Of a stretch of 62,921 bases of DNA, positions 26,130 to 35,269 are shown piece after piece. Made by a program: the position numbers and the translations under genes. Origin of the DNA: Bacteroidota bacterium. GTDB taxonomy: Bacteria > Bacteroidota > Bacteroidia > Cytophagales > Cyclobacteriaceae. The stretch covers positions 1 through 62,921 of the forward strand of contig JAEWLI010000015.1 in the NCBI GenBank assembly GCA_023393375.1. Direction: 5' to 3'. Below the pieces are notes generated by a model that worked only from the letters and a program-made list of their open reading frames with translations, ran no database searches and was not told the origin of the DNA. The stretch's first letter is position 1; every line of letters starts with the position of its first letter.

Positions 26130-26717
26130 ATGAATAATGCTATTGCCAATAATAAAAAGTACGTACAATTGCTGGCTACCGGAAAAGAGCTATTCTGGAA
26201 GCATGGCTTCAAAAAAGTGACCATAGAAGAAATCTGTAAAAAAGCCGGTGTCAGCAAAGTGACCTACTATAGGTATTTTCAAAATAAAATAGAATTAGCG
26301 AAGCTGGTTGTTGATCAGGTAATTGATCAAGGCGTTGCGGATTTTAAAATGATTATGGAAGAAAAGACTACCGCTACTGAAAAAATCAAAAAGATGATTT
26401 TAATGAAGGCGGAAGGCACCAATGATATCAGCGTTGATTTTCTACAGGACTTCTATAACAATCCGGAATTAGGGCTTAGCTCGTATATTGAAGAAAAAAC
26501 CGCTCTGGCATGGCAAACGGTAATTAAGGTTTTTAAAATAGCCCAAGAAAAAGGTTTATTTCGAAAGGACTTTAAACCAGAGTTTCTTTTTATGCTATCT
26601 CAAAAAATGATTGATCTGACCTCTGATAAGAACCTGTTGCAATTATACCGTTCTCCTCAGGATCTTATACTGGAAATGACCAATATGATTACTTACGGGA
26701 TATTGCCACATGAATAA
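26130..26717 (+). CDS. TetR/AcrR family transcriptional regulator
   Basis: The 195-residue product has an N-terminal helix-turn-helix (residues 15-60) with the typical KVTIEEICKKAGVSKVTYYR followed by YFQNKIELAKLV. The C-terminal ligand domain is unique, as usual. It is the first gene of a same-strand set and precedes the barrel gene by 23 bases, so it probably represses its own operon until a hydrophobic ligand binds. Confidence 0.92.
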   Translation: MNNAIANNKKYVQLLATGKELFWKHGFKKVTIEEICKKAGVSKVTYYRYFQNKIELAKLVVDQVIDQGVADFKMIMEEKTTATEKIKKMILMKAEGTNDISVDFLQDFYNNPELGLSSYIEEKTALAWQTVIKVFKIAQEKGLFRKDFKPEFLFMLSQKMIDLTSDKNLLQLYRSPQDLILEMTNMITYGILPHE

Positions 26718-26740
26718 CTTATTCATTAAAATTCAATAGG

Positions 26741-27862
26741 ATGAGAATTTTGATCTTCACTTTCATAAGTATACAAGTTATCATTCTTCATAGCTCGCTT
26801 GCACAGGATACGCTGATCTATTCCGGACAAATATCAGGATGGATGAATTTAAAAGAAAGTGCTGATCTGCCTGTATGGCTGGGGGGAAGATACCTTCCAC
26901 AAATCGATTTTCAGCTACAACAGGAAAATAACCAACTACTGGATTTCGAAATATCAGCTAATATTTTCGGAAACCTGGCCTTTCATCCATTCGACTCTTT
27001 GACTCATTCAGGAAAAATAAAACCCTACAGATTTTGGGGGCGATATTCAACCCGACAATTGGAAATCAGGTTGGGACTTCAAAAAATCAATTTCGGATCA
27101 GCTGCTATGTTACGCCCTCTCATGTGGTTTGATCAGGTTGACCCGCGGGATCCATTACAATTAACAGATGGGGTGTGGGGATTACTAGGCAGATACTATT
27201 TTTTAAACAATACCAACGTTTGGCTCTGGGTTCTTTATGGCAATGAAGAGCCAAAAACCTGGGAAACCAGCAACACCAGTCAAAAATTCCCAGAGATTGG
27301 TGGAAGAATACAGGTGCCTGTAAATAAAGGAGAAGCTGCGCTTTCCTATCATTTCAGAATGACTGATCCTGACAGGTTAACCTCTGATATTGCTGAAAAC
27401 AGAGTAGGAATAGATGCGAAATGGGATCTCGGTGTGGGCTTATGGATAGAAGGTGCTTGGATCTTTAAATCCAAAAATGTGGACATGTACAACCATCAGA
27501 AATTATTAAATACCGGATTGGATTATACCTTTAATGTAGGAAATGGCTTAAATGTAATTGCTGAACAATTGTGGGTATCTTATACTGAAAAACCTTCATC
27601 TTTCGACAATCCGATCACATTTACAGGATTATCAGGGAACTACCCTTTGGGATTATTCAGCAATATAAACGCAATTGTATATTTTGACTGGTCTGGTGCC
27701 TCGCTATACAAATTTGTAAATTGGAAAAAAGACATCAAAAACCTTTCGTTATATCTCATGGCTTATTGGAATCCTGAAAATTATCAGATACCCCTACAGG
27801 AATCGTCGGGCAATTCTTATGGAGGAAAAGGGATTCAGGTCATGTTGGTATGGAATCATTAA
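26741..27862 (+). CDS. Outer-membrane beta-barrel protein, DUF1302-like
   Basis: The 373-residue product has a signal peptide (cleavage after SSLAQ) and alternating aromatic/hydrophobic strands throughout, ending in a C-terminal strand (GIQVMLVWNH). The segment RLGLQKINFGSAAMLRPLMW with following DQVDPRDPLQL resembles the RxGxQ...G...dDP pattern of DUF1302 outer-membrane proteins, some of which work with RND or LolA-like partners in lipid or hydrophobic compound traffic. The family link is judged from the motif only. It lies second in the operon and its stop is 11 bases before the ATPase start. Confidence 0.7.
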   Translation: MRILIFTFISIQVIILHSSLAQDTLIYSGQISGWMNLKESADLPVWLGGRYLPQIDFQLQQENNQLLDFEISANIFGNLAFHPFDSLTHSGKIKPYRFWGRYSTRQLEIRLGLQKINFGSAAMLRPLMWFDQVDPRDPLQLTDGVWGLLGRYYFLNNTNVWLWVLYGNEEPKTWETSNTSQKFPEIGGRIQVPVNKGEAALSYHFRMTDPDRLTSDIAENRVGIDAKWDLGVGLWIEGAWIFKSKNVDMYNHQKLLNTGLDYTFNVGNGLNVIAEQLWVSYTEKPSSFDNPITFTGLSGNYPLGLFSNINAIVYFDWSGASLYKFVNWKKDIKNLSLYLMAYWNPENYQIPLQESSGNSYGGKGIQVMLVWNH

Positions 27863-27873
27863 AAACTAAAACG

Positions 27874-28590
27874 ATGAACACTACTCCTATTATTACAATT
27901 AAAAACCTCACCAAGAAATTTCCTGTTGGTCAAGGGGAATTTACTGCTTTGGAAAAAATTGATCTGTCCTTTGGAAAGGGTGAATTTACCGGGTTAATAG
28001 GTCCCAGCGGATCAGGTAAAACTACCCTGCTCAATATCATTGGGTCATTGGATGTGCCTACAGAGGGTGAAGCTCATGTCATGGGGCAATCAATTTCTAC
28101 ACTGACACATAAACAGGCCGCTAAACTGCGGAACCTACATATTGGGTTTATTTTTCAGTCGTACAATTTGCTCCCGGTCTATACCGTATTTGAGAATGTG
28201 GAATTCGCATTGTTGCTCCAACAGAAAACCACAGAAGAACGAAAAAAAGCTGTATGGGAAGCTTTAGAATGGGTGGGGTTGACAGATAAAGCTAAATCAA
28301 AACCCGGACAGTTATCCGGAGGGGAAAGTCAGCGGGTATCCATCGCAAGGGCAATGGTAAAACGTCCTGAAATTGTATTGGCTGATGAGCCATCGGCTAA
28401 TCTGGATGCTAAAAACTCACATCACATCGTACAGACCATGAAAGAGCTCAACCAGGAGTTGAACACTACATTCATTTTTGCCACTCATGATGAAAAAGTG
28501 ATGCAGTATTTAGACCGAATAGTTTCGCTTGAAGATGGTAAAGTGGTAAAAGATGAACAAATGGTAATTGGCAACAAACTAACACCTTAA
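27874..28590 (+). CDS. ABC transporter ATP-binding protein, LolD/MacB type
   Basis: From Met at 27874 the product has 238 residues: Walker A GPSGSGKTT, signature LSGGESQRVSIARAM and Walker B IVLADEPSANLD, with the LolD-like FIFQSYNLLPVYTVFENVEF. The frame opens 8 codons earlier and overlaps the barrel gene by 13 bases; the second Met (MNTTPIITIKNLTKKF) fits the family better. It should power the two following FtsX-type permeases, which pump or extract substrates by a mechanotransmission mechanism rather than a pore. Confidence 0.93.
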   Translation: MNTTPIITIKNLTKKFPVGQGEFTALEKIDLSFGKGEFTGLIGPSGSGKTTLLNIIGSLDVPTEGEAHVMGQSISTLTHKQAAKLRNLHIGFIFQSYNLLPVYTVFENVEFALLLQQKTTEERKKAVWEALEWVGLTDKAKSKPGQLSGGESQRVSIARAMVKRPEIVLADEPSANLDAKNSHHIVQTMKELNQELNTTFIFATHDEKVMQYLDRIVSLEDGKVVKDEQMVIGNKLTP

Positions 28591-28593
28591 ATC

Positions 28594-29763
28594 ATGCTTT
28601 CTCTAAAATTAGCAATTAAAAACCTGATGGGTGCAGGACTCAGGACCTGGCTGAACGTGGCAGTTCTGTCTTTTGCTTTTGTAATCATTGTATTTTACAA
28701 TGGTATGCTTGATGGTTGGAATTTACAGGCAAAGATGGATACACAAAATTGGGAAATCGGACATGGCCAATTATGGCATCCGGAGTATGACCGGTATGAC
28801 CCGTTTAGTCTTCAGGATGCTCACGCCGTCATTTCTCCGGAAATCCATACACTTGTAGAAAACGACCGGTTGACTCCCATACTGATCACCCAGGCGGTGG
28901 CCTACACTGAAGGGCGGATGATTAACCTCCAGTTAAAAGGAATTGAACCAAATCAAAAAATTCTCGAATTGCCAACACAATACCTCAACTCACCATCAGA
29001 CGAAATAGGTGCAATGGTAGGTAAAAGAATGGCAAAATCTCTCCGTTTGAAACAAGGTGATCAATTACTGATCCGGTGGCGTGATAAAAATGGCACTTTT
29101 GATGCACGGGAAATTACCATAACAGAAATTTTTGATAGTAATGTGCCTACAATTGATAATGGTCAGCTGTGGATTGCTTTAAAAAACCTTCAGCAAATGA
29201 CCGGGATGGCCAATGAAGCTACCTATTTGGTAGCAAGCGAAACTTTCAGCAAAGAAGACATTGGCTTTTGGGAGTTTGTTTCGCAAAAAACCCTGTTACA
29301 AGAATTTGATATGATCATGCAACAAAAAAAAGGAAGTAGCATGATTATTTCAGGATTACTACTTGCGATAGCTTTATTGGCTATATTTGATACACAAGTA
29401 CTAAGTATTTTCCGCCGCCAAAAAGAGATAGGCACCTATATTGCACTTGGCATGACCCGCCTGCAAGTGGTTAAAATTTTTACAGTAGAAGGAGGGGCGC
29501 ATAGCCTACTTGCCCTATTGGTGGGTGCCATATATGGTATCCCTCTTTTATTGTATTTGCAAAATGCCGGTATTCCAATGCCTGAGTATGCTGATGATGC
29601 AGGTGTGGCCATTTCAGAAAAAATTATACCTGCTTATAGTTTGGGAATGCTCACGACCACCACCTTGCTGGTGATCATCTCTGCCACCATAGTCAGCTAT
29701 TTCCCGGCCAGAAGAATATCAAAAATGAAACCTACGGACGCAATTAAAGGAAAAATACAATGA
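28594..29763 (+). CDS. ABC transporter permease, FtsX/LolE-like (first subunit)
   Basis: The 389-residue product has the MacB/LolCE layout: one N-terminal helix (residues 18-38), a periplasmic domain of about 220 residues, and three C-terminal helices in an FtsX domain (SIFRRQKEIGTYIALGMTR, then SYFPARRISKMKPTDAIKG at the end). It starts 3 bases after the ATPase stop and overlaps the next permease by 4 bases (ATGA), so the three are one complex. Having two different permeases resembles LolC/LolE. Confidence 0.9.
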   Translation: MLSLKLAIKNLMGAGLRTWLNVAVLSFAFVIIVFYNGMLDGWNLQAKMDTQNWEIGHGQLWHPEYDRYDPFSLQDAHAVISPEIHTLVENDRLTPILITQAVAYTEGRMINLQLKGIEPNQKILELPTQYLNSPSDEIGAMVGKRMAKSLRLKQGDQLLIRWRDKNGTFDAREITITEIFDSNVPTIDNGQLWIALKNLQQMTGMANEATYLVASETFSKEDIGFWEFVSQKTLLQEFDMIMQQKKGSSMIISGLLLAIALLAIFDTQVLSIFRRQKEIGTYIALGMTRLQVVKIFTVEGGAHSLLALLVGAIYGIPLLLYLQNAGIPMPEYADDAGVAISEKIIPAYSLGMLTTTTLLVIISATIVSYFPARRISKMKPTDAIKGKIQ

Positions 29764-31049
29764 TCAGGTTTTTATTCACAGGTATACTGAAAGACAAAAG
29801 CAGAAGCTTACTCCCCATTATCATAATCAGTATTGGTGTAGCACTTACTGTCCTGTTACACACCTGGATAACGGGTGTAATTGGTGAATCCATTGAACTC
29901 AATGCCAGATTTAACACTGGTCATATAAAAGTGATGACCCGGGTTCACGCTGAAGATGCTGATCATGCCACCAATGAACTTGCACTGTTAGGGGTCGATT
30001 CGTTATTAAACCATCTGAACAATAACTATCCCCAATTTGAATGGGTGGAAAGAATCAAACTGGGTGGTCTGATTGATTTTCCGGATGAGACAGGAGAAAC
30101 CCGTGCACAAGGACCGGTAACAGGATGGGCCATTGATTTGCTAACAGCAGGTTCGAAAGAAGTTGCCCGTTTTAACATTGAAGAATCACTTGTTCAAGGT
30201 CAATTACCAACAAAATCAGGAGAAGCATTAATTACCAATGATTTTGCAGAATCTTTTGACATTCAACCTGGTGATGAATTCACTTTTTTTGGATCAACTA
30301 TGGATGGCAGTATGGCTTTCGAAAACTTCATTGTAACAGGCACCATTCGATTTGGAACTACTGCATTAGATAGGGGCTCTATTATCATAGATATAAATGA
30401 TGCCCAACAAGCACTCATGATGGAAGACGCTGCCAGTGAAATATTAGGATTTTCAAAATCAGGTCCGTACGATAATGACGAAGCTACGAGTGTAGTCACC
30501 CATTATATGCAAAATGCCAATAACGATTATCCTGGTTTCAATGAGGATGAATTCGCACCTGTCATGTCGAGATTGCGTGATCAGTCGCAAATGGCAGAAC
30601 TGATGGATTACTCCGGTATGATCAGCAAAACCATGATTTTTATTTTTGTGTTCGCCATGTCCATTGTATTATGGAATTCAGGATTATTGGGAGGTTTAAG
30701 GCGTTATAGTGAATTTGGTTTGCGACTTGCATTGGGTGAAGATAAAAAGCATATATATACTACTTTGATATACGAAGCAATATTGATAGGGACAATAGGA
30801 TCTATCATTGGTACAAGTATTGGCATAGGTATTGCCTATTATTTGCAGGAAGTAGGAATTGATGTGAGTGGAACCATGCAAAATGCTACTATGATGATGC
30901 CATCAGTGATAAAAGCCTCCATCACCCCTGCCGCCTTTTATATTGGATTTGTTCCGGGACTGTTCTCTATGGTATTGGGTAATGCCTTATCAGGAATAGG
31001 TATATATCGGCGACAAACAGCAAATTTGTTTAAAGAATTGGAGGTATAA
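29760..31049 (+). CDS. ABC transporter permease, FtsX/LolE-like (second subunit)
   Basis: The 429-residue product repeats the design of its neighbour: an N-terminal helix (SLLPIIIISIGVALTVLLH), a long periplasmic domain (about 40-280) and C-terminal helices with GLRRYSEFGLRLALGEDKKH. It starts within the 4-base ATGA overlap with the first permease. It is probably the second half of a heterodimer that takes a lipid or lipoprotein from the inner membrane. Confidence 0.9.
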   Translation: MIRFLFTGILKDKSRSLLPIIIISIGVALTVLLHTWITGVIGESIELNARFNTGHIKVMTRVHAEDADHATNELALLGVDSLLNHLNNNYPQFEWVERIKLGGLIDFPDETGETRAQGPVTGWAIDLLTAGSKEVARFNIEESLVQGQLPTKSGEALITNDFAESFDIQPGDEFTFFGSTMDGSMAFENFIVTGTIRFGTTALDRGSIIIDINDAQQALMMEDAASEILGFSKSGPYDNDEATSVVTHYMQNANNDYPGFNEDEFAPVMSRLRDQSQMAELMDYSGMISKTMIFIFVFAMSIVLWNSGLLGGLRRYSEFGLRLALGEDKKHIYTTLIYEAILIGTIGSIIGTSIGIGIAYYLQEVGIDVSGTMQNATMMMPSVIKASITPAAFYIGFVPGLFSMVLGNALSGIGIYRRQTANLFKELEV

Positions 31050-31085
31050 ACCAATTGTTTCACAGCATTAAAGAGGAAAAAAGAT

Positions 31086-31856
31086 ATGAAAAATTTTAAT
31101 AAATCAATTATTGTGTACGGACGTTATTCCATTCTCATCATTATATTAAGTTGTCTATTTGTTGCTGAAGGTTTTGGTCAGGAGGCTAGTGCTATTTTGG
31201 AAAAAATTGATCAGAACATGTCGTCAGAGAACAGGGTAATCGAATCGACCATGACCATTCATGGCCGACGAAATGATCGTACGGTTACATCTAAAAGTTG
31301 GTCAGTGGGTACTATCAAATCATTTACAGAATACCTTTCTCCTGCCAGTGAACGAGGAACAAAAATGTTGAAACTGGAAAACCAACTCTGGATTTATTCG
31401 CCATCTACTGATCGTACGATCCAGATTTCCGGACATATGCTGAGGCAGTCTGTGATGGGATCAGACCTATCTTATGAGGATATGATGGAAGACCGAAAAT
31501 TATCAGATATGTATGATGCGGCTATTTTAAAGGAAGAAAACTTTCAGGAACGGGAGGTCTGGGTATTGGAACTTACCGCAAAGGTAACTGATATAGCATA
31601 TCACAGTCAGAAGATATGGGTAGATAAAAACAGATTTGTGCCTTTACAACAGGAACTTTACGCCAAAAGTGGACAATTATTAAAGAAATTGGAACTGAAA
31701 GATGTTCAGAATATTCAGGGAAGATGGTTTCCCACCACAATGATCTATAAAGACATGTTGAAAGGAGGCGATGGGACAGAGTTTAAAATTACCAAAATAC
31801 AATTTGACCAGGAGATCCCTGATTATATTTTCTCAAAAGCGGCATTAAAGAAATAA
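31086..31856 (+). CDS. Outer-membrane lipoprotein-sorting protein, LolA-like
   Basis: The 256-residue product has a signal peptide (cleavage near FVAEGFGQ) and the LolA-like fold of PF17131: NRVIESTMTIHGRRNDRTVTSKSW early, SPASERGTKMLKLENQLWIY, then MGSDLSYEDMMEDRKLSDMY, and IWVDKNRFVPLQQELY. Members often pair with MMPL/RND or FtsX-type transporters and are thought to carry a hydrophobic cargo through the periplasm. It closes the operon 36 bases after the second permease and is followed by a hairpin. Confidence 0.88.
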   Translation: MKNFNKSIIVYGRYSILIIILSCLFVAEGFGQEASAILEKIDQNMSSENRVIESTMTIHGRRNDRTVTSKSWSVGTIKSFTEYLSPASERGTKMLKLENQLWIYSPSTDRTIQISGHMLRQSVMGSDLSYEDMMEDRKLSDMYDAAILKEENFQEREVWVLELTAKVTDIAYHSQKIWVDKNRFVPLQQELYAKSGQLLKKLELKDVQNIQGRWFPTTMIYKDMLKGGDGTEFKITKIQFDQEIPDYIFSKAALKK

Positions 31857-31870
31857 TTACTAATTAGTGA

Positions 31871-31909
31871 TTCAACAACTCTCCTATTCCTTATGGAAGA
31901 GTTGTTGAA
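31871..31909. terminator. Hairpin between convergent genes, terminator-like
   Basis: A perfect 12-base inverted repeat, TTCAACAACTCT (31871-31882) and AGAGTTGTTGAA (31898-31909), with a 15-base loop lies between the LolA-like gene and the convergent 80-residue gene. It lacks a strong T run on either side, so it may be a weak or two-way terminator or simply a 3' end stabiliser. Confidence 0.55.
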
Positions 31910-31930
31910 GCTTTCTATAAAACGAAATAT

Positions 31931-32173
31931 TTATTCTTTTACAAAATGACCAATCTTTTCAAAAATCTGATCAGTTTTTGCTATTTCAGATTCAATAGCA
32001 AGCATACGTTCATTCATAAATTGTTGAACATCTTCCTGTTCTCCATTAACAGGTTGAAAATCTTCTATAAGGGTATCTTTTTTGTTTGAAATTTTATATC
32101 TATGTGAACTCAATGCATCAAAAATGATCTTTGCTTCATCAACTGAAAAATTTAACTTCACCTGTTTCTTCAT
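31931..32173 (-). CDS. Hypothetical 80-residue soluble protein
   Basis: The product is charged and probably all-helical (KKQVKLNFSVDEAKIIFDAL..., then ERMLAIESEIAKTDQIFEKI). The absence of low-complexity sequence and a clean stop suggest a real gene. No family is recognised. It is a single gene on the minus strand between the LolA-like gene and the helicase-associated repeat gene. Confidence 0.5.
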   Translation of the reverse strand: MKKQVKLNFSVDEAKIIFDALSSHRYKISNKKDTLIEDFQPVNGEQEDVQQFMNERMLAIESEIAKTDQIFEKIGHFVKE

Positions 32174-32338
32174 TTTTTAGGGATTATAGTTCTTGGTAAT
32201 TAAGTTTTTTAGGGCCTTCTTATCTTAAGATTATCACACCACTAATATAACAAAGAAATCCCATAAATGTTAAACGAATTATCCAAATAAATATTTCATT
32301 TCTTCAATTGATGACTTTACACGCTATTTTTGAAGATT

Positions 32339-34042
32339 TTATGCTGATTTTAATCGAAAATGATCCAATTTAAACCTCCCTCGCTTTTTCTCCCAATCAA
32401 AATTTAATTCTTCCAACAGTTTTTTTCTTTCTGGGTTCAGCCTGTTTTGTTCAGACCTGATTCGTGAGATCCATTTGCCCAATTTTTTATTTTTACTCCA
32501 ATTTACCGGAACCCGGGTATGGCCATATGAATTTTTAAAATTGACCAGGTTCTGATACATGATTGTCCATGGAGTAATGGTTTTTTTTGTTGTCTTCCAA
32601 TCAAAATCTATTTTTTTGAGAAGCACAATTTGTTCGTTCGAGAGTGTATATTTATTCGAGCGGGTTCTCGATACCCACTGACCTAGCTGAGGGTTCTTAT
32701 CCCATCTCCAAGGAACCCGGGTGTGACCAAATTCCTTTTTATAAGCTATCAGTTCTTGATATTTATTTATCCAATAACTTTCATTCAGATCCCATGGAAA
32801 GCCTATTTTGCTCAATTTCTCCTTTTTATCTTTATCAAGTTTTCCATCTATCCATTTTTTTCGCTGGTCGCATGTCCATCGTTGTAAACTACGATCAATT
32901 TTCAATGAAACCTGTAATTTTCCATTGGCCTGTTTATATTTCACCAAACGGTGATAATTTTTCTCCCAGATTTTATCATACTTTTTTTGTTGGATAATCA
33001 AGGCTTGACCATGCCATACAAATCCCAGCTCTTGTAAACGAGCTTTTTTATCCGCATCCAACTTATTGTTTTTTTCCAATGATCGCTGAGAGCCCACCCA
33101 GATGCCTAGTTGTTTATTTCTTTTCCAGTTTATGGGCACCATACAATCCTGATAAGTCTGTTTATACGCCACAAGTTGTTCGAACCGTTCTTCCCATTGC
33201 TTTTCTTGCAATTCTGTACAATCCCAAATAAAACCCAATTCATCAAGATTTTGACACCTTTCTGCTGATAGCTTTCCTTTGCTTTTCATGGTCCGCTGTC
33301 TGTCTACCCATCCTGCAAGCTTCTGGTCATGATAGGTTAACGGGACTTTACAATGACCATTTGTTTTCACAAAATCCAAAAGGATTAAATATTTTTCTTC
33401 CCATTGATCATCATATACTTCTTTAAAATCCCATACAAAATGAAGCTCATCAAGTTTCTTCTTCCTATCTAATCTCATTTTATTGTCTATATACCTTCGC
33501 CGTTGAACAATAATCCAATTGCTCAATTTTGGGTTTTCATCCCATTTTTGGGGCACCCTGCTATGTCCATGTTGAGAATAATATGCTTTAAGTTGATCAT
33601 ACATTTCCTGCCATTTCCAATCGCGGATGTCGCATAAATCCCATCTAAGTCCAAGGTATTCCAACTTTTGTTTTTGGTGGTAGTTGAGGAAGTCTTTGTT
33701 TTTAACTTGCAGAAGTGTCCATTCATGCAGCTCTGTGTATTCCGGATCATGAGATGGTACATAAGGATGGCCGAATTTCCTGGCAAAAAGAGACAAGTTT
33801 TCAAATTTCTTGTTCCATTCCTGGGAGGCATCTGTAAAATCAAATCCAATATTTAGAAGTTCGTCGCGATGGTTAGAGGATAATTTATGCTTGGCTTTCC
33901 TTTGAATTTTGATCCATTTCACAAGCTCTTTATGAATAGTACTGTCATATGGCACATCGCAATGACCATTCTCTTCCCTGAAGCTTTTTAATTGCTCGAA
34001 ATAGAAATTCCATTTGTTTTCTATATCAATTTTTTGACTCAT
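32339..34042 (-). CDS. Protein made of eight helicase-associated (HA) repeats
   Basis: The 567-residue protein is built almost wholly from eight tandem copies of about 70 residues, each with W...F.QL..FK...GH..VP....K...L..WI..QR......L......L..LGF.W, the PF03457 helicase-associated repeat. Copies start near residues 8, 70, 140, 210, 275, 355, 420 and 490. No helicase, nuclease or other domain is present, although HA repeats usually follow a superfamily II helicase. There is no signal peptide; the tail is basic (KKRGRFKLDHFRLKSA). HA repeats are suspected to bind nucleic acid. It is a lone gene with a 433-base AT-rich spacer upstream. Confidence 0.82.
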   Translation of the reverse strand: MSQKIDIENKWNFYFEQLKSFREENGHCDVPYDSTIHKELVKWIKIQRKAKHKLSSNHRDELLNIGFDFTDASQEWNKKFENLSLFARKFGHPYVPSHDPEYTELHEWTLLQVKNKDFLNYHQKQKLEYLGLRWDLCDIRDWKWQEMYDQLKAYYSQHGHSRVPQKWDENPKLSNWIIVQRRRYIDNKMRLDRKKKLDELHFVWDFKEVYDDQWEEKYLILLDFVKTNGHCKVPLTYHDQKLAGWVDRQRTMKSKGKLSAERCQNLDELGFIWDCTELQEKQWEERFEQLVAYKQTYQDCMVPINWKRNKQLGIWVGSQRSLEKNNKLDADKKARLQELGFVWHGQALIIQQKKYDKIWEKNYHRLVKYKQANGKLQVSLKIDRSLQRWTCDQRKKWIDGKLDKDKKEKLSKIGFPWDLNESYWINKYQELIAYKKEFGHTRVPWRWDKNPQLGQWVSRTRSNKYTLSNEQIVLLKKIDFDWKTTKKTITPWTIMYQNLVNFKNSYGHTRVPVNWSKNKKLGKWISRIRSEQNRLNPERKKLLEELNFDWEKKRGRFKLDHFRLKSA

Positions 34043-34475
34043 TTTTTTACTAAATAAAACCTTTTAATGCAATTCCTGTAGATATGCTTCATAGACTAAT
34101 ATCTTATCACTATTTTGTAAACAGATAAATAAGTATTTTGGTATTATGGAATAAGTGTAAAATTAGAACTTATTTTTTTTTATTATCTGCAGATATAAAT
34201 TATTAACAATTCATGTAATATTTTTTGATTTCTTTTGTAAGAATGTTCTGTAATTAACCAAAACAATGCCTGTTATTTCGACCAACCCACTAAAAATGAA
34301 GATGAAACAATTATCCCTTTAGACCAAACCCTTTATTTGCAATTCAAACTCGCTGACACTCAGATCGTTATATTTATTTAGTTATATTATTTATAATTAT
34401 TATTATATTTTGCTTCTATTTAAATAAATAATTCCCTATCATTGTAATACATTTAAGATAGATCAACAAAAATTA
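34043..34475. other. AT-rich spacer between divergent genes
   Basis: About 430 bases, very AT-rich near 34370-34440 (long A/T-only stretches), lie between the HA-repeat gene and a small membrane protein. It must hold promoters for both. No exact -7/-33 pair and no gene are visible. Confidence 0.4.
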
Positions 34476-34814
34476 ATGGATTCAGATATTTTTTTAAAAA
34501 CTGCTATGATTTTAGGTGTCATTATTGGCCTATATGGTGCGGTAATAGGCATTTTGAGTAGCCTTGACTATTTTTACATCAATCGTACAAGATATGGATT
34601 TTTAAAACTTATTGTTTTGTCCAGCATTTTATTTTCACTCATCATCACAATTATTGGATTTGCAAGTCTTGTTCAGTCGCAATATGTAAATTTATGGTAT
34701 GTAACCGCATTGCCCGGAATGCTGGGATTGGTATTGTTCTCTCTATTTTATATTAATATATCGAGAAGGAACAAAATAAATTCTTCTCACGATCACCAAG
34801 ATCTTTATTATTAA
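34476..34814 (+). CDS. Hypothetical small membrane protein, three helices
   Basis: The 112-residue product has three hydrophobic segments (about 10-32, 44-68 and 75-94) and a polar C-terminal tail (RRNKINSSHDHQDLYY). No family is recognised. Its TAA stop overlaps that of the convergent HIT gene by 3 bases. Confidence 0.6.
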   Translation: MDSDIFLKTAMILGVIIGLYGAVIGILSSLDYFYINRTRYGFLKLIVLSSILFSLIITIIGFASLVQSQYVNLWYVTALPGMLGLVLFSLFYINISRRNKINSSHDHQDLYY

Positions 34815-35254
34815 AGTTTCAGGATTTCCTCTTTCAATAATTGTTGAGCTTTTGCAAATGATGCTTGTTGCAAACCACTTTGCCGTGGCCAGAAAAATCC
34901 TTTTAAACCGTCGCCTTTCGTACGGGGTACAACATGAACATGTAAATGAGGGACACTCTGACTTACTATATTGTTGTTGGCGACAAAACTTCCCTGCGCT
35001 CCAAAAGCCTTTGGGACAGCAATAGAAATTTTTTTTATTATTTGAAAGAAAGGCTGGATCAAATAATCAGGCAAGTCAGGGAGTGTTTGAATATGGATTT
35101 TAGGTATTACCAACACATGTCCAGCGAACAACGGTTTAGTGTCGAGAAATGCAAAAGTATGTTCATCCTCAAATACTTGATAGCAGGGTAACTTCCCTAA
35201 TAGAATTTGGCAAAAAGTACAAGATGGATCGGTAGTTATACCTTCAGCTTTCAT
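34811..35254 (-). CDS. HIT-family protein
   Basis: The 147-residue product carries the histidine triad HLHVHVVPR (H103, H105, H107) and an N-terminal CTFCQILLGKLPCYQVFED, in which C12 and C15 may bind zinc. HIT proteins hydrolyse nucleoside phosphoramidates or dinucleoside polyphosphates; this one is closer to Hint/Fhit-like nucleotide hydrolases than to GalT. It is convergent with the 112-residue membrane protein and lies directly downstream of arginine deiminase on the same strand (15-base gap). Confidence 0.9.
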   Translation of the reverse strand: MKAEGITTDPSCTFCQILLGKLPCYQVFEDEHTFAFLDTKPLFAGHVLVIPKIHIQTLPDLPDYLIQPFFQIIKKISIAVPKAFGAQGSFVANNNIVSQSVPHLHVHVVPRTKGDGLKGFFWPRQSGLQQASFAKAQQLLKEEILKL

Positions 35255-35269
35255 GAATTCCTTCGTTGA

